Positions 41,694-51,057 of a stretch of DNA of 64,000 nt are shown here, one piece after another. The position numbers were made by a program, and so were the translations under genes. Source of the stretch: VRUE01 sp963732225 (GTDB lineage Bacteria > Actinomycetota > Thermoleophilia > Solirubrobacterales > 70-9); the NCBI GenBank assembly GCA_963732225.1, contig CAVSYR010000005.1:434001-498000 (forward strand). Reading direction: 5' to 3'. How positions within the stretch are numbered: the first letter of the stretch is position 1; each line of letters begins with the position of its first letter. The notes under the pieces were generated by a model. It saw nothing but the letters and a program-made list of their open reading frames with translations. It made no database searches and was not told the DNA's origin.

Positions 41694-43598
41694 TCAGCCG
41701 CCACCCGCCCGGACCACGAAAGAATTCTGATCCACATCCAACTCTATGGTGCCACGTCTGTCCGTTCGCAGCGTTTGCACCCCGTGCCGGGCAAGCTCGG
41801 CCAAGGTGCTGGCGGCCGGATGACCGTAGGGATTGTCGGCACCGACCGAGACCACCGCGAGGCGCGGCGTGGTGCGATCCAGAAGGGAGTCGAGGCCGGC
41901 GTCTTCACTGCCGTGGTGGGCGACCTTGAGGACGTCGATCGGCCCCGGGTCGATCGGCACTTCCCCCGCCTCGGCATCGGCGGTGAGCAAGATCGAGAAC
42001 CAACGCCAGCGAGCGAGCAGAACGAGAGCTTGGGCATTGGGGTCCGCACCAGCAAGCGGCTGGTCGAGCAGCTCCGGCGGTGGCCAGAGAACGCTGAGCC
42101 GCAGGCGCCCAGCGCCGATGGCGTCGCCGGCAGCGACCCGAACGGGGGCGGCACCCGCGGCCTCGGCCTCACCTCGCAAGCGGCGACCGAGGCGCGCGTA
42201 GAGCAGTCGATCGACAGGGAAATGGCGCTCGAGCAGTTCCTGGATGCCGCCGGCGTGGTCGGACTGTTCATGGCTGACGACGGCGATGCCGAGCGAGCTG
42301 ACGCCGGCGTCATTGAGCTTGGCAAGAAGGTCGTCCCCCGGCGGTCCTCCGTCGATCAACACCGCTGGCGCCGTGGCCGGCCGCAGGAGTATCGCGTCGC
42401 CCTGACCGACGTCCAGGACCTCGATGCGCAGTCCAAGGGCCGGCGGAGCCGATGGCTCGCCAGCAGTGGTGCCCAGATACCCCAGCGCGACCGCAACCAG
42501 GAGAACGGCCCCAACTACATGCGTACCCCAGCGCCTGTGCAATGCCTTTCGGTTCCGATGCGGCCGGAAAACGTTGCACCCCGGATTGTCTGGGCTGTGT
42601 GCGTGGCGGAGTGCCACGATGCGGCGCCGGCGCAGCAGCGCCGGGAGGGCAATCACCGCCCCCGCCAGGACTACATAGGAAGCGACCAGGCCGCGAACTC
42701 CTAGTTCCAGCTCGAGGCAAGCCCAGCCCGGCCGCCCGCACCAACTCGCCACGGCGGCGATGTAAGCAAGCAGGAGCGCGGCGATCGCGTTTGGGACGGC
42801 CGCCGGGAAGCCCGGCACCTGGGCGCCGATCGAGCTGAGCATGCCGAGCCACATCGCCGGCGCGACCGCGGGCAGCGCCAGCAGGTTGGCAAAGAGGCTC
42901 ACGGTCGAGAGTTCGCCGAAGTGAAAGACGATCAGAGGCGCGGTGGCGAGCGTCGCCGCTACCGTCACCGCCACTCCCTCGGCCAGCACTCCGCGCAGCG
43001 CCCCTGATCCAAGCCGGTCCGCGATCGTCCTCCGCAGCGGCTGGCCTATCGCGAGGATGCCGAGCACAGCGGCGAAGCTGAGCTGCCAACCAATGTCGGC
43101 GCCGATCTGCGGGTCGATCGCCAGGGTGACGATTGCGGCGATCGCCAATGCGTAGAGACGCGAGGTGCGGCGACCGGCAAACGTCGCAAGCAGGGTCAGC
43201 GCACCCATCACGCCAGCTCGCACGATCGAAGGGCCGCCGCCAGCGAGCGGGACGTAGACCGCGATCGCGGCGACGATCCAGAGCAACCGGGTGCGCAGGG
43301 GCACGCCGAGAAGCGCCAGTAGCGGCATCGCCAATAGCGCGAGCAGCGCCACGTTCTGGCCGGAGACCGCGAGCAGGTGGCTGAGGCCGGCGCGGCGGAA
43401 GTCTTCGACCGTGGCCGCATCGATGCGCTCGTCCTCGCCGAGGACGAAGCCGCGCGCCAGGGCCGCCTCGCGGGTCGGCATACCGCTGCCCAGAGCTCGC
43501 TCGGCGCGAGCGTGAATCTGGTCGCGATGGCCGAGGGCAAGGGCGACCATGACGAGGATCCCGAGCACGATCACCGCGCTCGGTCGCCCGCCCCGCAT
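41694..43598 (-). CDS. comEC: ComEC/Rec2-family DNA uptake channel protein
   Basis: A protein of 634 residues, the inner-membrane channel for transforming DNA. The Competence domain contains FRRAGLSHLLAVSGQNVALL and the helices that follow. The C-terminal metallo-beta-lactamase-like domain has VLDVGQGDAILLRPA and VVSHEQSDHAGGIQELL (HxxxDH metal motif). Compared with 700-800-residue ComEC proteins it lacks most of the N-terminal OB/DUF4131 domain: only one short helix precedes the Competence domain. The ORF starts 6 bp after comEA, so no room for the missing part exists in this frame. A Pro/Arg-rich hydrophilic stretch lies between the two domains. Confidence 0.9.
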   Translation of the reverse strand: MRGGRPSAVIVLGILVMVALALGHRDQIHARAERALGSGMPTREAALARGFVLGEDERIDAATVEDFRRAGLSHLLAVSGQNVALLALLAMPLLALLGVPLRTRLLWIVAAIAVYVPLAGGGPSIVRAGVMGALTLLATFAGRRTSRLYALAIAAIVTLAIDPQIGADIGWQLSFAAVLGILAIGQPLRRTIADRLGSGALRGVLAEGVAVTVAATLATAPLIVFHFGELSTVSLFANLLALPAVAPAMWLGMLSSIGAQVPGFPAAVPNAIAALLLAYIAAVASWCGRPGWACLELELGVRGLVASYVVLAGAVIALPALLRRRRIVALRHAHSPDNPGCNVFRPHRNRKALHRRWGTHVVGAVLLVAVALGYLGTTAGEPSAPPALGLRIEVLDVGQGDAILLRPATAPAVLIDGGPPGDDLLAKLNDAGVSSLGIAVVSHEQSDHAGGIQELLERHFPVDRLLYARLGRRLRGEAEAAGAAPVRVAAGDAIGAGRLRLSVLWPPPELLDQPLAGADPNAQALVLLARWRWFSILLTADAEAGEVPIDPGPIDVLKVAHHGSEDAGLDSLLDRTTPRLAVVSVGADNPYGHPAASTLAELARHGVQTLRTDRRGTIELDVDQNSFVVRAGGG

Positions 43599-43604
43599 CG
43601 CCGC

Positions 43605-44243
43605 TCAGGGCTGCAGGCGGGCGCGCAACGACTCCATCGTCGCTGGCCCGATCCCGCTCACCTGGTCGAGCTGGTCAACAGAGGAGAGACCACCGTGTTC
43701 GTCGCGGAACTCGATGATGTCCTGCGCGGTCACCGGCCCGATGCCGTCGATCGTGTCGAGCTGCTCGACCGTCGCCGTGCCGAGGCTGATCGGCCCTTCT
43801 TCGCCCGCCGCGGAGCCGGCCGCCAGCGACGTACCCGCAGGGCCACGCTTCGGCACCACGACCTGCTGCCCGTCGGCCAAGCGCGCGGCCAGATTGATCG
43901 CTTCCAAGAGGGCACCGCCGCTCGCTCCCCCCGCCCGCTCAACCGCGTCGGTCACCCGCGCCCCGGCCGGCAGCCGGTAGACGCCGGGGTGTGCCACCGC
44001 CCCAGTCACATCGACGACGAGATCGCCGCTCGATCCGGTCTTGTCGACGGTGAACCCGCCGCCCCCATCTGACGAGTACGACGAGACTGCCTCACCGCTG
44101 TTGCCCTCGGCGCGGATCGCGCGAGCACCAAGCAGCAACAGCGCAACCGCGATCGCGCCATAGACAGCGATCTGGGATCTGCTCAGCTCGGGCACGCCCC
44201 GAACTGTGGATGACGGCAGCGCGCCCGTGGCGCGCACACTCAC
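43605..44243 (-). CDS. comEA: ComEA-family DNA-binding protein
   Basis: A protein of 212 residues. One membrane helix (IAVYGAIAVALLLLGARAI) anchors an SLBB domain (VTGAVAHPGVYRLPAGARVT, DGQQVVVPKRG) and a C-terminal double helix-hairpin-helix (LGTATVEQLDTIDGIGPVTA, QLDQVSGIGPATMESLRAR). It binds incoming double-stranded DNA outside the membrane and passes it to ComEC, 6 bp downstream. A start inside the first 20 residues is possible, e.g. the GTG at VPELSRSQ. Confidence 0.92.
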   Translation of the reverse strand: MSVRATGALPSSTVRGVPELSRSQIAVYGAIAVALLLLGARAIRAEGNSGEAVSSYSSDGGGGFTVDKTGSSGDLVVDVTGAVAHPGVYRLPAGARVTDAVERAGGASGGALLEAINLAARLADGQQVVVPKRGPAGTSLAAGSAAGEEGPISLGTATVEQLDTIDGIGPVTAQDIIEFRDEHGGLSSVDQLDQVSGIGPATMESLRARLQP

Positions 44244-44252
44244 ACGAGTGAG

Positions 44253-44648
44253 CTACAGATCTTCGTCGTCGTAGCCGGCGACCTCAGCCAATTGGTCGCT
44301 GTAGAGCTCGGCTGCGGCAACTGGAGGCGACTGCACCGAGATGCAGGCAAACTCAGCGTCGCCGTTGTTGGCGATCGCGTGCTCGGTCGCCGGCGGGACC
44401 AGGATCAGGTCGCCCTCGGCGACCTGTTGGGTGTCGCCCGCAACCGACATCGAGCCGGCACCGCGCACGACCACGTAGGCCTGCTCGGCCTCCTCATCGG
44501 AGCGCAGCGTCTGCTCAGCACCGGAGGGGAGCTCGATCCAGGTCACCGAGAGATTGCGCGAGCCGAGTTCACCCGCGTCCATCAGCACGCGGGTGCGCAA
44601 GCGGTGCCATTCCTCGACCGAGGCCTCGGCGTGTCTTCTGACGAGCAC
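44253..44648 (-). CDS. Cupin-domain protein
   Basis: A protein of 131 residues from GTG 44648. Single conserved beta-barrel: RNLSVTWIELPSGAEQTLRS, EEAEQAYVVVRGAGSMSVAG, EGDLILVPPATEHAIANNGD. Metal-binding His residues are only partly conserved, so the catalytic or purely binding role is open. It begins 41 bp after the leuS stop, while comEA starts 9 bp after its stop. Confidence 0.8.
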   Translation of the reverse strand: MLVRRHAEASVEEWHRLRTRVLMDAGELGSRNLSVTWIELPSGAEQTLRSDEEAEQAYVVVRGAGSMSVAGDTQQVAEGDLILVPPATEHAIANNGDAEFACISVQSPPVAAAELYSDQLAEVAGYDDEDL

Positions 44649-44689
44649 GGGCGCTTTGTACCAGATAAGTAGAGCGGAACCGTGACCGC

Positions 44690-47185
44690 TCAGCGAATCA
44701 CGAGGTTAACCAGCTTGCCCGGTACGACGACCTCCTTGACGACCTGCTTGCCGTCGAGGAAGCGGGCAACCTTCTCGCTCGCGTGCGCGAGGCGCAGCAG
44801 CTCGTCCTTGGGAGCATCGGTGGCAGCCTCGATGCGATCGCGCAGCTTGCCGTTGACCTGGACCACGAGCGTCACCGTCTCGCTGCTGAGCAGAGCTGGG
44901 TCGGCCTCAGGCCAGGGCTGCTCCCAGACCCGGCCACCCTGCAGCCGCTCCCAGATCTCGGCGCCCAGGTGCGGCGCGAAGGGGAAGATCAGCGAGGCCG
45001 CGGTCGCCGCCGCGAAACGGACGGTCGCGGCCCCCTGCGGATCGCCGTAGAGAGCGTCCTTGAACCGATAGGCGTCGTTGACCAGCTCCATTACGGCGGC
45101 GATCACCGTGTTGAACTGGAAGCCGCGCTGGAAGTCGCGGGTCACCTTGTCGATCGCCCAGTGGGCCTTGGCCAGCAGCGCCCGAGCGTCACCGTCGAGG
45201 TCGAGCGTGCTCACGTCCACCCCGGCACCCCTGTCTTCGACCTCCTCACAGAGGCGCCAGAGCCGGGAGAGGAAGCGGTTGACGCCCTCGACCCCCTCGT
45301 CGGCCCAGTCGGCGTCGCGCTCGGGCGGGCCCATGAAGCAGATGTAGGTGCGGGCGGTGTCGGCGCCGTAGCGCTCGACGTACTCGGCCGGGCTGACCGT
45401 GTTGCCGCGCGACTTCGACATCTTCGCCCCGTCGCGGGTGATCATTCCCTGGGCGAAGAGGTTGGCAAAGGGCTCCTGGACGTCAAGGACGCCGACATCG
45501 GCGAGCGCCTTGGTGAAGAAGCGCGCGTACATCAGGTGCAGGATCGCGTGCTCGACCCCGCCGATGTACTGGTCGACCGGTAGCCAGTGCTCAGCAGCGG
45601 CGCGGTCCCAGGCGGCCCCGGTGTTTCCCGGGTCGAGGTAACGGATGAAGTACCAGGAGGAGTCGACGAAGGTGTCCATCGTGTCGGTCTCGCGGCGGGC
45701 CGGCTCGCCGCAGCGCGGGCACTCGGTGGCTACCCAGTCCTCGGCCGCCGCCAGGGGGCTCTTTCCCTGCGGCGCGTAGTCGTCGATCTCCGGCAACTCG
45801 ACCGGCAGCTGCTCGTCGGGCACCGGCACCATCCCGCACTCCTCGCAATAGACGATCGGGATCGGCGCACCCCAGTAGCGCTGGCGCGAGACCAGCCAGT
45901 CGCGCAGGCGGTAGTTGACGGCGGTCTCGCCGCGGCCCTCCTCGGCCAGCCAGGCGATGATCTCGGCGTAGGCGTCGCGGTTGCCCTTGCCGTCGAAGCG
46001 CCCGGAGCCGGTCATCGGGCCGTCGCCGGGGTAGGGCAGGCCCTCGTCGTCGCGACCACTCTCGTCATCGTTGCCCTCGATCACGCGCCGAATCGGCAGC
46101 TCGAAGGCCTTGGCGAAGGCGTAGTCGCGCTCGTCGTGACCGGGGACCGCCATGATCGCGCCGGTGCCGTACTCCATCAGCACGTAGTCGGCGACGAACA
46201 TCGGGATCTGCTCGCCGTTGACCGGGTTGACGACGCTGCGGCCGAGCGGCACGCCGGTCTTCTCACGGTCCTCGGCGCCGCGGTCCTCGCTCGACTCGCG
46301 CGCGGCGCGGTCGACGTACTCGCGCACCGCCGCCTCGGCCGGCGTGCCGGCGACGAGCCGCTCCAGCTCGGGGTGCTCGGGCGCGAGGACGAAGAAGGTG
46401 GCGCCGAAGAGCGTGTCGGGACGGGTGGTGAAGACGGGGAAGTCGAGGCCGAGCTCCTCGCAGCGGAAAGTCACTTCCGCCCCCTCGGAGCGGCCGATCC
46501 AGTTGCGCTGCATCGTGACCACGTGCTCGGGCCAGGACTCGAGCTGCTCGAAGTCGGCGAGCAGCCGCTCGGCGTACTCGGTGGTCTTGAAGAACCACTG
46601 CTCGAGCTTGCGCTGCACGACCTCGGTGCCGCAGCGCTCGCAGCGGCCGTCGACGACCTGCTCGTTGGCGAGCACGGTGGCGTCCTTGGGGCACCACTGC
46701 ACCGGCGCTTCGGTGCGGTAGGCGAGGCCGTGCTCAAAGAGCCGCAGGAAGATCCACTGGGTCCAGCGGTAGTACTCGGGCGTGTGGGTCGCCAGTTCGC
46801 GCGACCAGTCGATCGAGATCCCCCACTCGCGGAACTGGCGCTGGAAGGAGGCGATCGAGCGCTCGGTGGCGACCCGGGGCGACTCGCCGGTTTTGATCGC
46901 GTTGTTCTCCGCCGGCAGGCCGAAGGAGTCGTAGCCCATCGGGTGGATCACCTCGAAGCCGTGGCGGCGGCGGAAGTGGGCGATCGCGTCACCGACGGCG
47001 TAGCACTTGAGATGGCCGACGTGGGGTTCCCCCGAGGGGTAGGGCAGCATCTCCAACACGTAGGACTTCGGCTTGCTGTCATCGAAGCCGGGCTGGCCGG
47101 GATTGGCGACCTCCCAGGTCTTCTCCTCGGCCCAGACCTGCTGCCACTTGCGCTCGATTGCCTTGGGGTCGTAGCTGCCGCTCAT
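44690..47185 (-). CDS. leuS: Leucine--tRNA ligase
   Basis: A protein of 831 residues, class I synthetase. The HIGH-type motif is PYPSGEPHVGHLK (residues ~49-60) and the KMSKS motif is DGAKMSKSRGNTV. The CP1 editing domain carries FTTRPDTLFGATFFVLAPEH and GTGAIMAVPGHDERDYAFAK, and a zinc-binding-like CERCG and CEECG pair are present. No T-box leader is seen in the 113-bp gap upstream. A 6-bp hairpin (44672-44691) straddles its stop. Confidence 0.97.
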   Translation of the reverse strand: MSGSYDPKAIERKWQQVWAEEKTWEVANPGQPGFDDSKPKSYVLEMLPYPSGEPHVGHLKCYAVGDAIAHFRRRHGFEVIHPMGYDSFGLPAENNAIKTGESPRVATERSIASFQRQFREWGISIDWSRELATHTPEYYRWTQWIFLRLFEHGLAYRTEAPVQWCPKDATVLANEQVVDGRCERCGTEVVQRKLEQWFFKTTEYAERLLADFEQLESWPEHVVTMQRNWIGRSEGAEVTFRCEELGLDFPVFTTRPDTLFGATFFVLAPEHPELERLVAGTPAEAAVREYVDRAARESSEDRGAEDREKTGVPLGRSVVNPVNGEQIPMFVADYVLMEYGTGAIMAVPGHDERDYAFAKAFELPIRRVIEGNDDESGRDDEGLPYPGDGPMTGSGRFDGKGNRDAYAEIIAWLAEEGRGETAVNYRLRDWLVSRQRYWGAPIPIVYCEECGMVPVPDEQLPVELPEIDDYAPQGKSPLAAAEDWVATECPRCGEPARRETDTMDTFVDSSWYFIRYLDPGNTGAAWDRAAAEHWLPVDQYIGGVEHAILHLMYARFFTKALADVGVLDVQEPFANLFAQGMITRDGAKMSKSRGNTVSPAEYVERYGADTARTYICFMGPPERDADWADEGVEGVNRFLSRLWRLCEEVEDRGAGVDVSTLDLDGDARALLAKAHWAIDKVTRDFQRGFQFNTVIAAVMELVNDAYRFKDALYGDPQGAATVRFAAATAASLIFPFAPHLGAEIWERLQGGRVWEQPWPEADPALLSSETVTLVVQVNGKLRDRIEAATDAPKDELLRLAHASEKVARFLDGKQVVKEVVVPGKLVNLVIR

Positions 47186-47260
47186 GCGGCCATCCTATGA
47201 AGAACCGATCAGCGAGCATCGCCATCTGATTCTTTGCGAGCGGCGCTGATATGGCGACTG

Positions 47261-47297
47261 CCACCGCCCCCCGGACGCGAAGCGGAGGAGGCGGTGG
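47261..47297 (-). terminator. Hairpin downstream of the SpoIIM-like gene
   Basis: CCACCGCC (47261-47268) pairs with GGCGGTGG (47290-47297), 2 bp after the stop of the minus-strand gene ending at 47299 and before leuS. Probable terminator. Confidence 0.5.
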
Positions 47298-47298
47298 G

Positions 47299-48006
47299 CT
47301 AGGCCACCGGCGAGAGGGCTTCGAGGATGTGAGGCCAGACGTAGACCTCGATTGTCGCTGCAACGACGAGGGCGGGGATCGCGATCAATACCGTGACCAG
47401 GGTCGCGGCGAGTAGCTGGTTCCACTCACCGCGGCGGCTGGCGATCAACCAGGCGGCGAGGGGCAGGAAGAGCGCGGTCAGCTCGAGCAGCGCGTGCGGC
47501 AGGACGCTGAGCAGCAGGGTCGCGATCGAGATGTGCAGCTGGTAGGCGATCGTCGAGCCCTGGAAGCCGAGGTAGAGGGCCTGGGTGGAGAGTGAGAAGA
47601 GGGTGACGGCGCAGACGAAGAGGATTGCCAGCTCGCCTGCCTTGACGTGGATCCAGCGCGAGATGCCGCTGCGCTGAGCGGCGGCGATCGGCATCGAGGA
47701 GCCGGCTATGAAACCGGCGATGCAGGCGGTCGCGTGCAGAGCGAGGACCAGCGAGTTGCGCCAGAGGATCGGCAGCAGATCGCCGGCTTCCGACGGTTCG
47801 GTCAGCCCGGGCAGATGAATCGGCGTGATATCGGGCGTGAGCAGACCCGCGACAACCCAGACCGCCCCCAGCAGTGCCAGTGCAATCGCCAGACTGAGCG
47901 CCCCCCAGGCGCGCAGAACCACCCAGTGGCGCTCGCCCCAGCCTTGAAGCGCCGCGCGGGTGTCCTCCATCCCGTGCGAGAAGACGTGCGAGTTGGCGGT
48001 GTTCAT
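47299..48006 (-). CDS. SpoIIM/DUF95-like membrane protein
   Basis: A protein of 235 residues with five or six membrane helices. The pattern LPHALLELTALFLPLAAWLI and NSLVLALHATACIAGFIAGS matches the stage II sporulation M/DUF95 family of integral membrane proteins found beyond spore-formers. No spore genes are in the window, so a general membrane role is more likely. Start ATG 48006; the 13th codon (MEDTRAALQGWGER) is an alternative start. Confidence 0.75.
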   Translation of the reverse strand: MNTANSHVFSHGMEDTRAALQGWGERHWVVLRAWGALSLAIALALLGAVWVVAGLLTPDITPIHLPGLTEPSEAGDLLPILWRNSLVLALHATACIAGFIAGSSMPIAAAQRSGISRWIHVKAGELAILFVCAVTLFSLSTQALYLGFQGSTIAYQLHISIATLLLSVLPHALLELTALFLPLAAWLIASRRGEWNQLLAATLVTVLIAIPALVVAATIEVYVWPHILEALSPVA

Positions 48007-48045
48007 CGCTGCTGCATCGGCAGTTGGAAGCGATGAATTGAGCAG

Positions 48046-48118
48046 TGGAGCTGAGGGGGCTCGAACCCCTGACCTTCGCGCTGCCAGCGCGACGCTCTTC
48101 CAGCTGAGCTACAGCCCC
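48046..48118 (-). tRNA. tRNA-Ala(GGC)
   Basis: A complete cloverleaf of 73 nt. Acceptor GGGGCTG pairs with CAGCTCC; the D-stem is GCTC/GAGC. The anticodon arm TCGCG-CTGGCAG-CGCGA gives anticodon GGC, which reads GCC. The T-arm is AGGGG-TTCGAGC-CCCCT and the discriminator is A. CCA is not encoded. It lies between the SpoIIM-like gene and the oxidoreductase at 48155, on the same strand. Confidence 0.95.
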
Positions 48119-48154
48119 GGGACCTTCGCCCGCCAGTTTAGCGACGGCAAACGC

Positions 48155-49345
48155 CTATGCCGGAGCCGGCTCAATCACCTGAAAGTCGATCCCCGCAGCC
48201 TGCAGGCGCGCCAGCAGCGCGTCGCCCATCGCCGCCGCGGTCGTCACCTGGCCGGCGCTCTCGGGCAGCTCGTCGAAGGCAAGGCAAAGGCCCGACTCGG
48301 CCAGCATCTTCGAGGTCTCGCCGTAGCCGGGGTCGCCACCGCTGACCTCGGTGATCACCCGCTTCCCACCACCCTCGCCCACGAAGACGATCTTGAACCA
48401 GCTTTTGGCCCGAACCTCCTCGCTCGGTCCCTCGCCCGGCGAGGGAAAGGCCTTGAGCAGGAGCTTGCGGGTCGGTGGCAACTGCGCCAGCACCAGCGCC
48501 GCCCCCACCCCGCCGGCGGTCGCCGCGACCGAGGAGAGGTGCTTGGCGACGGCGTTGTGGCCGTAGCTGAAGTCGGGCCCGTAGCGCTCCAGCGCAGCCG
48601 CGGAGCGGCGCACCACCGCTCCGTCGATCGTCGGCAGCGGCACCACCCAGCCACCGAGATCGCTGTCACGGCGCACGCGGGGCGGCGCCGAGTGGATCTT
48701 CCTGCCGGGCGGCCGCTGCTCGGCCTGACGCCGGCGTCGCGCAACGCTCACCGTCTGACGCGCCCGGCCGAAGCCGTTGATTGCCGAGGAGAACGTCCCA
48801 CCCGAGAACTCAGCCCCGGTCCGCACGTAGCCGTTGACGGTCAGCGGCACGCCCTCGGGAAGCTGTTTGACGGTGAAGTAGGCGCCGAGGTCGTGCGGGA
48901 TCGAGTCGAAGCCGCAGCAGTGGACTAGCCGAGCGCCGCTCTTGCGAGCCAGCTCGTGGTAGCCGAGCCACATCCGATCGACGAACTCGGGCTCGCCGGT
49001 GAGGTCGATGTAGTCGGTCCCCGCCGCGGCGCAGGCGGCGACCAGCGGCTCGCCGTAAAGCGCGTAGGGGCCAACCGTGCTGACAACGACCTTGGCCGCC
49101 TCGGCGACTTTCGCCAAGGCGTGGGTGTCGGCGGCATCGGCGACCAGCAGGTCAGGCGCTGGCACTCCCTGCCCGAGCAGGGGCTCCAGCGAAGACCGAA
49201 CCGCCTCGAGCTTGTCGCGATTGCGCCCAACGAGAGCCCAGCGCAAGCCCCCGGGGCCGTTCGCGGCGAGGTAGCGAGCCGTCAGCCCACCAGTGAAACC
49301 GGTCGCGCCGAAGAGCGCCAAGTCATATTGCCGCTCGGAGGCCAC
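48155..49345 (-). CDS. Saccharopine-dehydrogenase-like / trans-acting enoyl reductase family protein
   Basis: A protein of 396 residues from GTG 49345 (ASERQYDLALFGATGFTGGL). TTG 49363 adds six residues. The NADP-binding Rossmann fold (FGATGFTGGLTARYLA, VALVGRNRDKL-type WALVGRNRDKLEAVRS) and VVVSTVGPYALYGEPLVAAC, CCGFDSIPHDLGAYF are typical of the saccharopine-dehydrogenase N-domain family that includes mycobacterial trans-acting enoyl reductase Rv2953. Substrate probably an acyl lipid; not certain. Follows tRNA-Ala on the minus strand. Confidence 0.85.
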   Translation of the reverse strand: MASERQYDLALFGATGFTGGLTARYLAANGPGGLRWALVGRNRDKLEAVRSSLEPLLGQGVPAPDLLVADAADTHALAKVAEAAKVVVSTVGPYALYGEPLVAACAAAGTDYIDLTGEPEFVDRMWLGYHELARKSGARLVHCCGFDSIPHDLGAYFTVKQLPEGVPLTVNGYVRTGAEFSGGTFSSAINGFGRARQTVSVARRRRQAEQRPPGRKIHSAPPRVRRDSDLGGWVVPLPTIDGAVVRRSAAALERYGPDFSYGHNAVAKHLSSVAATAGGVGAALVLAQLPPTRKLLLKAFPSPGEGPSEEVRAKSWFKIVFVGEGGGKRVITEVSGGDPGYGETSKMLAESGLCLAFDELPESAGQVTTAAAMGDALLARLQAAGIDFQVIEPAPA

Positions 49346-49371
49346 GGCCCCATTCTGTCGCAAGCGTGTCG

Positions 49372-50424
49372 CTAGCGATCTTCAGCGGCGCGGAGCTCGC
49401 GCAGGTGTTCGCGCAGTCCGATCCCGAACGCGGTGGGCGCCCCCGCGTAGTTCTTGATCAAGGTCGGCCCTTCCTCGCAGGTCAGGCCGGGGGCGATGAA
49501 CCAACCCCAGCCGAGGTAGGAGATGCCGTGCCGATCGGCCCAGTCCATATAGGGATCGATGTAGGTGTGATGGCAGTCCCCCTCCCCCAGCTCGCCGGTG
49601 ACGACGGGGAAACGCTTGGCGATCCGGGCCAGAGCGTTGCGGCAGGTCCGGTAGCAAGGGGTGAAGTCGTAGGTGTGATTCGAAGCGACGAGGGCGTGGG
49701 CCGGATCGCTGGGACGGTGGGCGAGCCAGCCGCGCGGGTCGCTGGCCCAGTTGAGGCCGCCCAGCATCAACGGTTGGCGGGCTCCGGTCGAGCGCACCGT
49801 TTCGACCAGCGCCTGCATGCCGACCGCGGGGTATTCGCCGAAGTACTTGTCGTTTGCCTCGCAACCGAGCTTCCAGCATTCCCAGCTGACGTCGTGCGGC
49901 TCGTTGTAGAGGTCGAAGAGCACGCCCCGGTCATCGCGGTATTCGGTGGCGAGGCTGCGCCAGAATTCCGGCGCGTGTTCGGCGTCGGGCAGCGGGATGA
50001 TGCCTGTGGCGTCGTGGTCGCCCGGCGCGGCCCACTGCAGCTCGAGGATCACGTAGAGACCGGCGCTCTCGAGCCTGCTCACATAGGCGCGAATTTCATC
50101 GCGATAAGCGGCGCCGCTGAGGTCCGCGGGAACGCCGTTGATACCGAGCCAGCAGCTCTCATTGAGCGGTACCCGGACGGCGTTGATCTCCCAGCTCTTC
50201 ATCGCCTCGATCGAGGCCCGGTCGCTGGGGCCCTCGAAGAACGTGCCGCCTTCCACGCATTGGTACTCGGTCCCGGGCCGGTTGACGCCAAGCAATCGCA
50301 CCGGCTGCCCGTCGCCGTCGACCAGGTGGTTGCCCTTTACCCCGATCCAGGGATCGGCAGCCCCACTCGAGGAGCCACAACCGACGGCGAGGAAAAGCGC
50401 GGCCAGCACAGCCGTGGCCGCCAA
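49372..50424 (-). CDS. Glycoside hydrolase family 5 lipoprotein
   Basis: A protein of 350 residues. A lipobox ends ALFLAVGC near residue 16, so the enzyme is membrane-tethered outside the cell. GH5 features: VRLLGVNRPGTEYQC, INAVRVPLNESCW, acid/base Glu in LFDLYNEPHDVSW, NHTYDF and nucleophile Glu in VVTGELGEGDC. Probable beta-glucanase or mannanase. The assigned TTG 50424 gives a short signal without positive charges. CTG 50475 would add RPWLARSTAIL and a better n-region, so the true start may be non-canonical upstream. Confidence 0.88.
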   Translation of the reverse strand: MAATAVLAALFLAVGCGSSSGAADPWIGVKGNHLVDGDGQPVRLLGVNRPGTEYQCVEGGTFFEGPSDRASIEAMKSWEINAVRVPLNESCWLGINGVPADLSGAAYRDEIRAYVSRLESAGLYVILELQWAAPGDHDATGIIPLPDAEHAPEFWRSLATEYRDDRGVLFDLYNEPHDVSWECWKLGCEANDKYFGEYPAVGMQALVETVRSTGARQPLMLGGLNWASDPRGWLAHRPSDPAHALVASNHTYDFTPCYRTCRNALARIAKRFPVVTGELGEGDCHHTYIDPYMDWADRHGISYLGWGWFIAPGLTCEEGPTLIKNYAGAPTAFGIGLREHLRELRAAEDR

Positions 50425-50479
50425 TATCGCGGTGCTCCTGGCAAGCCAGGGACGAGCAGGCGGCCGGGAGCTCAGAGCG

Positions 50480-50938
50480 TCAGCCGATCTCTTCGGCCAG
50501 CTCGATGATGATTCCCTCCGGGCCGCGGATGTAGCAGAGCCGATAGATGTCCTTGTAGCGCTCCACCTCGCCGACGAGCTCGGCGCCGTGGGGGCGCAGG
50601 CCGGCGAGGACGGCGTCGAGGTCGTCGACCGCGAATGTGAGATGGCGGATGCCGAGGGTGTTTGCCGGCGCCTGCGCGTCGCCGTCGCGGCTTGCGGGGG
50701 CGTGAAACTTCACCAGCTCAAGCCGACTGTGGCCGTCCGGAGTCTCCATCATCGCGAGCTCTGCCCGGACACCCTCGAGGCCCACTATGCGGTCCACCCA
50801 AGCGCCCCCGACCGATCCCTCGCCCTGCTGCTCGAGTCCGAGCTCGACGAAAAACTCAACCGCGGCCGCGAGGTCGTCGACCACGATGCCAACGTGATCC
50901 ATGCGTTCGATCGTCATCTGCTCGAGAGTAGCGAGCAT
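50480..50938 (-). CDS. VOC/glyoxalase-superfamily protein
   Basis: A protein of 152 residues with the paired beta-alpha-beta-beta-beta modules of VOC proteins: RMDHVGIVVDDLAAAVEFF and LGIRHLTFAVDDLDAVLAGL, ending IRGPEGIIIELAEEIG. Putative metal ligands are His 15, Glu (LELVKF), His and the C-terminal Glu, consistent with glyoxalase or methylmalonyl-CoA epimerase-like activity. The eighth codon (MTIERMDH) is an alternative start. Confidence 0.85.
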   Translation of the reverse strand: MLATLEQMTIERMDHVGIVVDDLAAAVEFFVELGLEQQGEGSVGGAWVDRIVGLEGVRAELAMMETPDGHSRLELVKFHAPASRDGDAQAPANTLGIRHLTFAVDDLDAVLAGLRPHGAELVGEVERYKDIYRLCYIRGPEGIIIELAEEIG

Positions 50939-51057
50939 CGAAGTGTTGTCGGGGGCCGGGCCCGCATCCCTTCAGACTCCGGCCCCCGCTCTCCCTTGCT
51001 CGACCCCCTGACCTGGCACAGACGAGAATCCAGCTCCACACCGAACTACACAAGCAC

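Noticed and set aside
47186..47298. T-box leader for leuS
   Set aside because: No T-box sequence or specifier-loop structure could be identified in the 113-bp gap.
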